Shown here in pieces: positions 33,111-44,099 of a stretch of DNA of 64,000 nucleotides. The DNA is taken from the NCBI GenBank assembly GCA_021234155.1, contig JAJEKV010000083.1, positions 650,332 through 714,331 on the forward strand, given 5' to 3'. The notes beneath the pieces were generated by a model. The model worked only from the letters and a program-made list of their open reading frames with translations. It was not told the DNA's origin and made no database searches. This DNA is from Isoetes taiwanensis. Taxonomy: Eukaryota > Streptophyta > Lycopodiopsida > Isoetales > Isoetaceae. Numbering within the stretch: the stretch's first letter is position 1; every line of letters begins with the position of its first letter. The translations under genes were made by a program, and so were the position numbers.

Positions 33111-35110
33111 CTTACGCCCAACGAAACTTGGTCTCCGGGGTAATGTCGATGTTTTTCCCGAGTTGGCGGGCGGATCCGATCACAGCCCGGGTGGGAGAGT
33201 TGCCCGTCAGGTGGCCAAAGACCTTCAGAGAGGACCTTTGGGGCCGAACTTCTTCTTGGAAGGTTTTAGGGCTCGATCTTACGGCGCCAACGCCCTCCCA
33301 CTACCTCATGACATTGTGCAAGATCTTGGTCCAATCGACCCGAGGTATGGCCTCCAAAACGCAAACCCACGTGGGTTGCTAGGTTATTGTAGGGTTTACG
33401 TTATGGAGGTCGAGTTTTATTCGGATTGCACTTGAGACATGGTTGAGAGTTTGCAGATTGAAAACCGAAGCAATAGAAACCCGGCGAAATGGGGTTTGGA
33501 TTTTACCGGCAGGCTTTCCTACCCGGTGCTCCTCCGGGAGGGCAAATGCCAATGCCTCCCTTCGGAACCCGGTTTCCCTATCCGGCCGTTGAATTCTCCA
33601 TTCAAGTAACTTGCCCGGAGCGAGCTCAAAAAATTCAAGATCTGTCCGGAGAACATATAAAACCGCATAAAGTGTCTGCGGTCGTGGTGTAGAAAACCAA
33701 GTGTTTTGTCGTTCGGCATTACAAAGGCCCGGAATGGAGATTTGACTGCCATGTCGTTCGAAGCAAATAAATTACCCTAGGGACCAAGTTACGCGGTCAT
33801 TTTTGCAACAAAAGAAACACGAACCCTCTACATGGGTATCAATTACGCACCTCCGCTAAGGCCAATTCACTACTGAACGTGTTGGACATGAGCTACTTTG
33901 GCGATCCGGGGGAGGGTGGTGGTCTTACGCACCGCGAAACTTGGTCTCGAGTGGTAATGTCGATGTTTCGAGTCCGTTGGCGAGTCGGATCACAGGTTCG
34001 GTGGGAGAGTTGCCCGTCCTTGGCCAAAAAGGACCTTCAGAGAGAGGACCTTTGGGACGAACCTCTTCGGAAGGTTTTAGGGATCCATCTTAAAGCGTCA
34101 ATGCCCTCCCACTACCTCATGACATTGTGCAAGATCCTGGTCCAATCGACCCGTGGTATGGCCTCAAAACGCAAACCCCGTGGGTTGCTAGGTTATTGTA
34201 GGGTTTCACGTTATGGAGGTCGAGTTTTATTTGATTGCACTTGAGACATGGTCGAGAAGCTGCATTGAAAACAAGAAGCAATAGAAACTAACGAAATGGG
34301 GTTTGGATTTACCGAGGGGGCTTTCCTACGGTGCTCCTCCGGGAGGGCAAATGCCAATGCCTCCCTTCCGGAACCGGTTTCCCTATCCGACCGTTGAATT
34401 CTCCATTCAAGTAACTTGCTTCGAGTAGGCTCAAAAAAATTCAAGATCCGTCGGGAGAACATATAAAACCGCCAAAATGTCCTCTGATTCGGCGGATAGA
34501 AAACCAAGTGTTTTGTCGTCCGGCAGCACAAAAGGCTCGGAATGGAGATTTGACTTCGCCATGTCATTGAAACAACGAAACTACCCTAGGGACCAAGTTA
34601 CGCGGTCATCTTTTTTGCAGCAAAAGAAACACGAACCCTCTACATGGCGGTGATACGCACCCTCCGCTAAGAGGCAATTCACTATGAACGTGTTGGTCAT
34701 GAGCTACTTTGGTGCTTAGAGAGAAGCGGGGTAGTCTTACGCCTGAAACTTGGTCTCCGGATAATGTCGATGTTTTGAGTCCGTTGGCGGATCCGATCAC
34801 AGATTAGGGGTGGGAGAGTTGCCCGTCCGTGGCGGGGACCCTCCGGAGAGGACCTTTGGGTCAAACTTCTTCCGGAAGGTTTTAGGGCTCGTCTTACGGC
34901 TTCAACGCCTCCCACTACCTCATGACATTGTGCAAGATCCCGGTCCAATCGATGAGGGGGTATGGCCTCAAAACACAAACCCGTGGGTTGCTAGGTTATT
35001 GTAGGGTTTACGTTATGGAGGTCGAGTTTTATTGATTTGCACTTGAGACATGGTCGAGAAGCCGCGATTGAAAACCGAAGCAATAGAAACCGGCGAAATG
35101 GGGTTTGATT
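33110..35110. repeat. ~810-bp tandem module, about 2.4 copies
   Basis: The block containing AACTTGGTCTCC ... GAAGGTTTTAGGG ... CTACCTCATGACATTGTGCA ... GGGTTGCTAGGTTATTGTAG begins at about 33,115, 33,925 and 34,735. It is followed in each by GAGCTACTTTGG- and TACCCTAGGGACCAAGTTACG-type sequence. The copies differ by many small gaps. A related segment lies in element 2 at 53,520-53,745. Frames of 110-120 residues are present but not conserved between copies, so coding is unlikely. Confidence 0.75.
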
Positions 35111-35229
35111 TCACCAGAGCTCAAGGTCGCAATTAGAAGTCAAGAACACATTTTGTAGTAGCAAATATTTTTGAATGATTCGGGATCGCCAATGGCTCCA
35201 ACAATTACATCTCTAATTCTTAATGCAAA

Positions 35230-35410
35230 TCGCCTAAGTCCAACATGCCACAGGCTTCAACATGCCACGTAGGCTCCAACATGCCAACTAGGCTCCAACA
35301 TGCCTCGTGAGCTCTAGCATGCCACCTAGGCTCCAACATGCCACCTAGGCTCCAACATGCCAAGGTGGCTCCAACATGCCACCTAGGCTCAAGCATGCCA
35401 CCTAGGCACT
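35230..35410. repeat. Short 19-bp minisatellite block, reverse orientation
   Basis: There are about nine units of GGCTCCAACATGCCACCTA type. It is followed by GTGGTGACATGGCATG, which is inverted at the 39.2-kb block. Confidence 0.85.
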
Positions 35411-35560
35411 CCAAGTGGTGACATGGCATGTCAAGTAAGCAAGGCCAAGTTTTGACTAGGCCAAAAATGAAAAGATGTCCATCTTTGGTCTTTTCATTGG
35501 GTGATGTTGGCAAATTTTGGGTGACATGGCTAGATGGTGGTGACGTGACTAGGACTTTAT
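35405..35560. repeat. Left arm of large inverted repeat (partner 39,085-39,245)
   Basis: CAAGTGGTGACATGGCATG ... AAAGATGTCCATCTTTGGTC ... TTGGCAAATTTTGGGTGACA matches the reverse complement of 39,085-39,245. Together with the adjoining minisatellites and the CCCCTTTCCAGTGAAGGGG block (35,645 and 39,045) the arms are about 0.5-0.7 kb and enclose 3.4 kb. Confidence 0.8.
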
Positions 35561-35635
35561 GCAAGAAATATGATAACCCTTGAAATTTTTGTAGAGGAGT
35601 TTGGCAAGGGATAGAATAGAAGGATCTTGGAGAAC

Positions 35636-36170
35636 TCACAAGCCCCTTTCCAGTGAAGGGGAGTCTGGAAAAGCATCTTTGTCAAGCAGGGGATTCGACC
35701 CCATCTCCCGGGCATGGTCCCCGGAGCATACAGGAGAGAACTCCATGCAAAGTTTTGGATGTGTGAGTCTAAGATCTTGATTTTCGAGATGTAAACCCTA
35801 GCAAACCCTAGGGTTTGATAGGGTTTACATTCTGGGGATGCTCCTATGAACAAGAGGGCCCAGGATCTGACGTGGAATACCCGTGCTGGATTACCCTCAT
35901 GGCACTGGGAGACAGAGCCAAATTTTCCAAGCAAAGATACCTTTGAGACTCCCTTCACAAGCCCCTTTCAGGTGAAGGGGAGGAAAAGCATGTCTTTTGC
36001 TTGGGGATTTGACCCCATCTCCGGGCATGGTCCCCGAGCATACAGAGAACTCCATGCAAAGTTTGGATGTGTTAGTCTCCGATCTTGGCCTTTCGAGATG
36101 TAAACCCTACCAAACCCTAGGGTTTGTTAGGTTTTACATTCTGGGGATGCTCCTCTGATCAAGAGGGCCG
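35636..36170. repeat. ~320-bp direct repeat, two copies
   Basis: 35,636-35,855 and 35,957-36,170 share CACAAGCCCCTTTC, CCCCATCTCC(C)GGGCATGGTCC, ATGCAAAGTTTTGGATGTG, AAACCCTAGGGTTTG and CATTCTGGGGATGCTCC. The internal palindrome AAACCCTAGGGTTT is kept in both copies. Confidence 0.8.
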
Positions 36171-36199
36171 TGGAACTTGAACCCTAGGGTAATTTCGGC

Positions 36200-39000
36200 G
36201 TTCCAGATGACATGGAGAGGTCGGATCGCCAATCGGGGCCTCCTCCATGCCCCAAAATAAAAACGTGGTCTAAACCCCCCCCCGCTGGCCAGCGGTGGCC
36301 ATCCCAATCAAAAATCGAGGGTCTAAAGCTCACCCGAAATACGGGGATTTTCTGTCAGACGGGGGCCACTTGGCAAGCCAGCTGGCTGAAAACCATGATT
36401 TTTCCCCGCCCCATGCATTAATCATGAATTTCGGATCATAAACACAAAGAAAAGCACAGAGATAAAAATCCGGGTCTCGAAAAAGGTGAAATCTTGGCGG
36501 GGATGTGCGGCGATGACGCTGCACACGCAAGAGAAAAAAATGTCAATAGAAGCACAAAGAGGCATGAGGCGAGCTTCCGAGCCAACCCTTCCAGGAGGCC
36601 ACAGGTGTCGGTAGCGTCCCTCTTGGGCGGTGGAGCTAGCTTTGCTTCTTCGTGGTCACATGTATACCACCTAGCAGTCCTAGTGCTGCTATTCTCACTT
36701 CGATCTTCTACCGGGGCCTCGGGGTGACCCCAAGTATCTTGTTCTCATGGGCTAGTCCAAGGCAATGAGGACTTTGGACCCCCACTCGGGAATCGAGGCT
36801 GGCTACGCCAATGGTTGGGAAGATCCCCATTTCCTAGGAGACCAAGTTTAGGTGGGCAGAAGACCACCCTTCTCCAAGAAACGCCAAAGTAGGTCGTTTA
36901 CTACACACTTGTAGTCAATTGGCATGGAGGTGGATCTTTGAATACCTCCTAGTGGGGGTAAGTGATTGATCCCCAGGGAAAACTAGTAGTGGAACTTGTC
37001 CTCTAGGGTAATTTCGGTTGTTCGGGACGATGTGGAGAGGTCGGATCGCCAATCGGGGGCCTCCTCCATGCCCCAAAATCGAAAACGTGGTCTAAACCCC
37101 GTCGGGGCCAGCGGTGGTCATCCCAATAAAAAATCGAGGGTCTAAAGCTCGCTAGAAAATACGGGGGGATTTTCCCATGCGCTCACGGCCACTTGGCGTT
37201 TAAACCAGCTGGCTGAAAATCAGGATTTTCCGCCCCATGCATTAATTATGAATTTCCGGACATAAACACAAAAAAACACGATAAAAATCCGGTCTCGAAA
37301 AAGGTGAAATCTTGGCGGGGATATGCAACATGGCTGCACCGCGCAAGAAAAAATGCACCGACAATAGAAGCATAAGCAGAGGCATGAGACGAGCTTCGAG
37401 CCAACCCCCCGGGGAGGCCACCGGCCAGAACGCCCCCTCGAAAGCGGTGGAGCTAGCTTTTTTTCTCTGTGGTCACATGTATACCACCTAGCAGTCCTAG
37501 TGCTCCTATTGTCACTTCAATCTTCTACGGGGGCCTCTGGGGTGAACCCCAAGTATCTTGTTCTTGCGAGGCTAATCCAAGCTGGGGGGTCGAGGGCCGA
37601 TTTGGACCCCACTCGAGGAACCGAAGGCTGGCTCGCCAATGGACCCGGAACATCCCCATTACCTAGGGGACCAAGTTTAGGTGGGCGAAGACCACCCCCT
37701 CTTCAAGAAACGCCAAAGTAGGTCGTTTACTACACACTTGTAGTCAATTGGCATGGAGGTGGATCTTTGAATACCTCCCTAGTGAGGGGTAAGTGATTGA
37801 TCCCACAGGGAAAACTTCGCCGTGGAACTTGTCCCTAGGGTAATTTCGCCGTTCGGACGATCTTGGCGAGGTCGGATAATCAACCGGGGCCTCCTCCATG
37901 CCCCAAAATCAGCGTGGTCTAAACCACATCCAAGGCCAGCGGTGGCCATCCCAATCAAAAATCGAGGGTCTAAAACTCATCCAGGAAATACAGGGGATTT
38001 TCCTATACTCTCGGGGGCCACTTGACAAGCCAGCTGGCTAAAACCAGGATTTTCCACGCCCCATGCATTAATTATGAATTTCGGACATAAACACAAAGAA
38101 AAGCATGATAAAAATTCGGGTCTCGAAAAAGGTGAAATCTTGGCGGGATGTGCAGCATGGCGCTGCACACGCAAGAGAAAAATGCACCGCCAATAGAAGC
38201 ACAAGCAGAGGCATGAGACGAAGCTTCCGAGCCAACCCCTTAGGAGACCACAGGGTCGGGAACGTCCTACTAGGTAGTGGAGCTAGCTTTGCTTCTCCGT
38301 GGTCACATGTATACCACCTAGCAGTCCTAGTGCTGCTATTCTCACTTCAATCTTCTACCGGGGCCTCGTGGTGAACCCCAAGTATCTTGTTCTCTGAGGC
38401 TAGTCCAAGCCGGGGCCGAGGGGCGGGCTGGAGCCCCACTCCGGAACCGAGAACCGACTCCGCCAATGGACCCTAACATCCCCATTACCTAGGGGACCAA
38501 GTTTAGGTGGGCGAAGACCACCCCCCTCTCCAAGAAACGCCAAAGTAGGTCGTTTTACTACACACTTGTAGTCAATTGGCATGGAGGTGGATTGAATACC
38601 TCCTAGTGAGGGGTAAGTGATTGATCCCCGGGAAAACTTCGCCGTGGAACTTGTCCCCTAGGGTAATTTCGCTGTTCGGACGACGCTTGGCGAGGTCGGA
38701 TCGCCAAACCGGGGCCTCCTCCATGCCCCAAAATCAAAAACGTGGTCTAAACCTTGTCGAGGCCAACGGCGGCATCCCAATAAAAATCGAGGGTCTAAAA
38801 CTCATCCGAAATACCGGGGATTTTCCTATACTCGGGGCCCTTGGCAAGCCAGCTGGCTGAAAACCAGATTTTTCCCTGCCCCATGCATTAATTATGAATT
38901 TCGGGAGCATAAACACAAAGAAAAGCACAGGATAAAAATTCGGGTCTCGAAAAAGGTGAAATCTTGGCGGGATGTGCAAAGCATGGCAAGATAACGCAAG
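36200..39000. repeat. ~825-bp tandem module, about 3.4 copies
   Basis: The block GAGGTCGGATCGCCAA ... GGGCCTCCTCCATGCCCCAA starts at about 36,215, 37,035, 37,870 and 38,690. Each is followed by GCCAGCTGGCTGAAAA, CCCATGCATTAATTATGAAT, AAAAAGGTGAAATCTTGGCG and a GTGGTCACATGTATACCACC block. No conserved open reading frame runs through the copies. Confidence 0.85.
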
Positions 39001-39239
39001 AGAGAAAATGCACCAGCATATATACCTTTCGGAGACTCCCCTTCACAAGAAAGGGGCCGCCGTTGAGGTGCCTGCCCGGTGTTTGCAGCACATCCAAGGT
39101 CCATGTCACCATCATCTAGCCATGTCACCTAAAATTTGCCAACATCACCCAATGAAAAGACCAAAGATGGACATCTTTGGTTTTTTGGCCTAGTCAAAAC
39201 TTGACCTTGCTTACTTGGCATGCCATGTCACCACTTGGG

Positions 39240-39840
39240 GTGCCTAGGTGGCATGCTTGAGACTAGGTGGCATGCCTGAGCCACCTTGGCATGTTGGAGC
39301 CTGCATGGCATGTTGGAGCCACCTTGGCATGTTGGAGCCCACGTGGCATTATGGAGTCCACGTGGCATGTTTGAGCCACCTTGGCATGTTGGAGCCTAGG
39401 TGGCATGTTTGAGCCCCACCTTGGCATGTTTGAGCCACGGCATGTTTGAGCACGGGTGGCATGTTGGAGCCTAGGTGGCATGTTTGAGCCACCTTGGCAT
39501 GTTTGACCCTAGGTGGCATGTTAGAGCCACCTTGGCATGTTGGAGCCTAAGTGAGCCTGCATGGCATGTTTGAGCCTATGTGGCATGTTTGAGCCACCTA
39601 GGAATGTTGGAGCCTAGGTGGCATGTTGGAGCCCACGTGGCATATTTGAGCCACCTTGGCAAGTTGGAGCATAGGTGGCATGTTGGAGCCTGCGTGGCAT
39701 GTTTGAGCACGTTGGAGCCTAGGTGGCATGTTTGAGCCATTTTGTCATGTTGGAGCCTAGGTGGCATGTTGGAGCCACCTTGGCATGTTTGAGCCTAGGT
39801 GGCATGTTAGAGCCACCTTGGCATGTTGGTGCCCACGTTA
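39240..39840. repeat. 19-bp minisatellite array, forward orientation
   Basis: There are about 30 units of GGCATGTTGGAGCCTAGGT / GGCATGTTTGAGCCACCTT. Alternating variants build AGGTGGCATGTTTGAGCCACCT hairpins. Confidence 0.85.
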
Positions 39841-39869
39841 TGCAAAAATAGGTGTTAAGTAATTGAAGT

Positions 39870-40450
39870 AGTTGAAGTAACTTGTGTTACATGGAATACT
39901 AGTATAAGAACATGTGATCGTGCACGTGCATCACATGTAGCAAATCAAGTACTGGTCCTACCACTATAAAGACAGGTGATATGGAAGGATAGGACATGTA
40001 GAGAATCAAGTACTCTTTCCTACTTCTATAAAGACATGTGAGAATAGAAGTATTACACATGTCGTAATTCATGTATTCTTTCCTACAATGCCTTAGCAAA
40101 TAAAAGTACTACGTCCTACTACTATAAAGACATGTGACATGGAAGCATATGACATGTAGAGAATCAAGTATTCTTTTTCCGACTTCTATAAAGACATGTG
40201 ACAATAGAAGTATTACACATGTCGTAATTCATGTATTCTTTCCTACAATGCCTTAGCAAATAAAAGTACTGGTCCTACTACTATAAAGACATGTGAATGG
40301 AAGTATAGGACATGTAGAGAATCAAATATTCTTTCCTACATCTATAAAGACATGTGACAATAGAATTATTAGACATGTAGAAATTCAAGTACTCTTTTCC
40401 TACGATTGGATTGTATTATAAAATGACATGTCACAATAGAAGAAACTACA
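39870..40450. repeat. ~175-bp tandem repeat, about 3.5 copies
   Basis: CTATAAAGACATGTGACA ... GACATGTAGAGAATCAAGTA ... ATGTCGTAATTCATGTATTC ... TGCCTTAGCAAATAAAAGTA recurs with a period of about 165-175 bp. ACATGT is repeated throughout. The array sits at the right inner border of TIR element 1. Confidence 0.8.
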
Positions 40451-40611
40451 AAACAACAGTGGATGTTTTAGTCCACTGAAAAAAGAACACCATTATCGAA
40501 CAAAACCATACCTTCACAAATCCACATGTAGGATTCTTTGAAAACAGGACATGTAGACCTACCAAAACTGATGTTTTCAACAGTGGACCAAAAACCGGGG
40601 TGAGTGTGAAT

Positions 40612-41002
40612 GGAAGTGGAAGACTCCCTTACAGGATGACCCTTTCAGTGGAGATTGCCGAGCTAGGGGGCTATGCAGGAGCTTCTATATCCTGCACCAG
40701 GCTTGTAGGGGAGGAGTCTGGCGGCTGGGCATTACTAAGCCTAGCCAGCTTTAGGCTATCTGTGACCCCGACAATGCAGCACTCTACGATGCACCTCAGA
40801 CACAACATTTTGAGAGTCAGGTTTCTTTAACCATTGTTAGCTATCTTATACTTCTTTTGTTTTGCTGTTACTCATTTGAATAAGTTTCAGTTCATAGAGG
40901 ATGAAGAGGTTGAGGTTACTCCTGTAGTATTCCTCTGTGAAGTTTGAAACATTGTACTCTGTACTTTTTATTCTATAAAATATAAAAACTTCCTTTTCTC
41001 CA

Positions 41003-41045
<43 letters not shown>
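40612..41045 (+). mobile_element. LINE 3' end with A-run and (AT)n tail
   Basis: The frame SVNGSGRLPYRMTLSVEIAE, LGGYAGASISCTRLVG and a following 3' UTR end in CCAAAAAAAAAATATATAT. The block 40,655-40,790 is repeated at 29,070-29,215. Together with that segment it may be one LINE (family C) interrupted by TIR element 1. Confidence 0.45.
41012..41045. repeat. (AT)n microsatellite
   Basis: About 17 AT dinucleotides follow a run of A at the LINE 3' end. Confidence 0.95.
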
Positions 41046-41048
<3 letters not shown>

Positions 41049-41257
41049 CTCATTATGTCCAGCAATGTGAATTGGCAAATTGAATGGAGATCTGAGCACA
41101 TAATTCACTTCTTTATCAGCTTCCTCTCTTTGTGAAAGTTCTATGAATGGAGATTCTAAAGAAACATGTTCATCAGTATCATCCTCAAGCAAACCACCTT
41201 TGAGATAACCTTCTCCCATATATGCACTCTCCTCTTCAATATTGATGCCAATTTCTT

Positions 41258-41761
41258 TCATTTCTCCTTCTTCTGCCTCATGCAATAATGGGTCATCGCC
41301 CTTGCCGCCGCCACAATCATTATCATCAGTAGCAGCAACAATAACATCATCATCATTAGCATGAATGTCATGGGAGAGCCTTCCATATTATTTTCAGCTA
41401 CAGATAGATCAATTACATGTCGAGCTCTTGGTTGACAATGTATGACAATCCACCAGTTTGTCTCATTAGGATTCTCATGGAAAAATATCTGCTTGACCTG
41501 ACTTGGAAAAACAAAAGGTTCCTTCATTTCAGCCAATACCTTTGAAGAATCCACTTCTGGAAATTTTGATGGATGAGTCCTAACTGTCTTGCCACGACCT
41601 CTGTATACAACTTTGAACCATCGTGCCTTCAATACATTTACACGAAAGCTCCTAATTTTCCCCTTTCTCGACGTATGGGCACGGCAGAAAAATGAATTGT
41701 TCCCCAGTTCGGTCATACTAGCGAGCTCGGAATGGGGTTTTGACTCTGGGCATAAGTCCAA
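41258..41761 (-). pseudogene. CACTA transposase-region remnant with DUF4216-like domain
   Basis: The - strand frame of 167 residues contains VNVLKARWFKVVYRGRGKTV, then EPFVFPSQVKQIFFHENPNE and TNWWIVIHCQPRARHVIDL. This matches DUF4216 (pattern: hydrophobic-K-x-WF, EPFVxASQxxQVFYxxDP, W-x-V-hydrophobic-x-x-x-PR), which lies C-terminal to the TNP2-like transposase of plant CACTA elements. The catalytic transposase domain is absent and the end runs into low-complexity MMMMLLLLLL. It supports classing the 27.7-58.5 kb segment as CACTA. The 5' end merges into the adjacent tandem repeat, so the original start is lost. Confidence 0.65.
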
Positions 41762-44050
41762 AACATCAAACCTACTCTAGGAACAAGGTATTATGACCAA
41801 CAAAGCCAAACTCAATTTGCTATAGGCAACTAGTCAACCTTTCGTTTAATGCACTTCTAGCCTAGTGCTATAGTGTATAGATAGCATGTACTTAGTAGTT
41901 CAGGCATTTAATCGATCGTCTACTTCTCAACCATGTGCCCTGGCGTAACTCTGGCCTTTCGGATGCAATCATGCAGTCGAGCTATCATTTCGTGCCTTCT
42001 GGCATGCACAGTCGCACGATGTCCTGTTTGTCACGAACCATCATTGCGCTGCAAGTTTGGAACTGGTGCATGGGGAGGGTTTTTTCGTTCTCCCTCTTGG
42101 CGTCTCTCTTCAAACCCTCGAGGGAACCCTGCACGCAAGCTCTCGACCACTTCAGAGATAGTGAAGGCTGCCAAAACCTAAACCCTACCAATTTTAGGCT
42201 TTAATTCGGGGTACCAAAACAGCTCCATCTGTTAATCCCACCGTTCAAATGGTAGATCATGTCCCAGAAATGTCCCCGGAAAGAAAAACTGGCCATCCAC
42301 CACACATATGTGCCAACCCCCAAACTTCCCCCTTTCTCGACATAGGGGCACGACGAGATAATGACTTGTTCCCCCAGTTCGGCCACACTAGCGAGCTCGA
42401 AATGGGGTTCTGATTCTAAGCATGATTCCAAAGCATCTAACTTAATCTAGGAACTAGGTATTATAACCCAACAAAACCAAACTCTATTTGCTACAAGCAA
42501 CTAGTCAACCTTATGCTCAATGCACTCCTAGCCTAGTGCTATAGTATAATGATAGCATGTACTTGGTAGTCCGGGCATTTGATCGATCGTCTACTTCTCA
42601 AACATGTGCCCTAGGGTAACTCTGATCTATCGGATCAATCGTCCAGTCGAACTGTCATTTCATGCCTTCTGGCATGCCCAACAAGACGATGTTCAAATTT
42701 TGTCACGAACCATCGTTGCGCTGCAAGTTTCGAACCAGTGCATGTGGAGGGTTTTTTCGTTCTCCCTCTTGGGGTCTCTCTTCTACCCTCTAAAGAACCC
42801 TGCACGCAAGCTCTCAATCACTTCAGAGGCAGGGAAGGCTGCCAAAACCTAAACCCTACAGATTTAATAGGGTTTAATTATTGGGGCACCAAAACAGCTC
42901 CATCTGTTAATCACACCATTCAAACAGTAGCTCATATCCCAAGAAATGTCCCTGAAAAAAAAAAGGCCATCCACCACACGGATGTGCCAACCCCCAAATT
43001 TTCCCCTTTCTCGACGCAGGGGCACGGCAGAAAAATGAATTGTTCCCCAGTTCGGTCACACTAGCGAGCTCGGAATAGGATTTTGACTCTGGGTATAAGT
43101 CCAAAACATCAAACCTACTCTAGGAACCAGGTATTATGACTAACAAAGCCAAACTCAATTTGCTATAGGCAACTAGTCAACCTTTCGTTTAATGCACTTC
43201 TAGCCTAATGCTATCGTGTATAGATAGCATGTACTTAGTAGTCCAGGCATTCAATCGATCGTCTACTTCTCAACCATGTGCCCTGGCGTAACTCTGGCCT
43301 TTCGGATGCAATCGTGCAGTCGAACTGTCATTTCGTGCCTTCTGGCATGCACAGTCGCACGATGTCCTGTTTGTCACGAACCATTGTTGTGCTGCAAGTT
43401 TGGAACCGGTGCATGGGGAGGGTTTTTTCGTTCTCCCTCTTGGGGTCTCTCTTCAAACCCTCGAGGGAACCTTGCACGCAAGCTCTCGACCCCTTCAGAG
43501 GTAGTGAAGGCTGCCAAAACCTAAACCCTACCGATTTAATAGGCTTTAATTATCGGGGTACCAAAATAGATCCATCCGTTAATCCCACCGTTCAAATGCT
43601 AGATCATGTCCCAGAAATGTCCCCGGAAAGAAAAACTGCCCATCCACCACACATATGTGCCAACCCCCAAACTTCCCCCTTTCTCGACGTAGGGGCACGA
43701 CGGGGAAATGACTTGTTCCCCCAGTTCGGCCACACTAGTGAGCTCGAAATGGGGTTCTGATTCTGGGCATGATTCCAAAGCATCCAACTTACTCTAGGAA
43801 CTAGATATTATAACCCAACAAAACCAAACTCGTTTTGCTACAAGCAACTAGTCAACCTTATGCTCAATGCACTCCTAGCCTAGTGCTATAGTATAAAGAT
43901 AGCATGTACTTGGTAGTCCCAGCATTTGATCAATTGTCTACTTCTCAAACATGTGCGAGCTCGGAATGGGGTTCTAACTTTGGGCCACACTAGCGAGCTC
44001 GGAATGGGGTTCTAACTTTGGGCATGAGTCTAAAGCATCCAACTTACTCT
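41640..44050. repeat. ~670-bp tandem repeat with ~1,345-bp higher-order period
   Basis: The block CCCCTTTCTCGACG ... GGGGCACG ... TTGTTCCCCCAGTTCGG ... AGCGAGCTCG occurs at about 41,660, 42,330, 43,003 and 43,676. The first and third copies (GGCAGAAAAATGAATTG) resemble each other more than the second and fourth (GACGRGRWAATGACTTG). The block ATGTGCCCTGGCGTAACTCTG shows the same alternation at 41,935, 42,605 and 43,278. The repeat includes the 5' part of the DUF4216 frame. A partial unit is doubled at 43,950-44,030. Confidence 0.85.
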
Positions 44051-44099
44051 AGGAACCAGGTATTATGACCAACAAAGTCAAACTCGATTTGCAATAGGC

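Larger units (their letters stand above)
29497..40609. mobile_element. 11.1-kb TIR element 1 carrying 19-bp minisatellites
   Basis: The terminal inverted repeats are 29,497-29,528 (TCACACTGACCCCAA ... GGTCCACAGTTG) and 40,578-40,609, 28 of 32 positions matching. The core ACCCCAATTTTTGGTCCACA resembles the ends of the element at 49,367-56,038. Inside are non-coding AT-rich flanks, minisatellite blocks (32.1-33.1, 35.2-35.4, 39.24-39.84 kb) and two sets of ~810-830-bp tandem modules. There is no transposase, so it would be non-autonomous. A target duplication was not found. The element type is unassigned. Confidence 0.6.

Noticed and set aside
36200-39000. Short frames in the ~825-bp modules as a gene family
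   Set aside because: Frames are not kept between module copies; indels shift them freely.
29497-40609. hAT or Mutator assignment for the minisatellite elements
   Set aside because: No 8-bp or 9-bp target duplication was found at either element and the termini do not fit hAT (CAGGG-like) or long Mutator TIRs.
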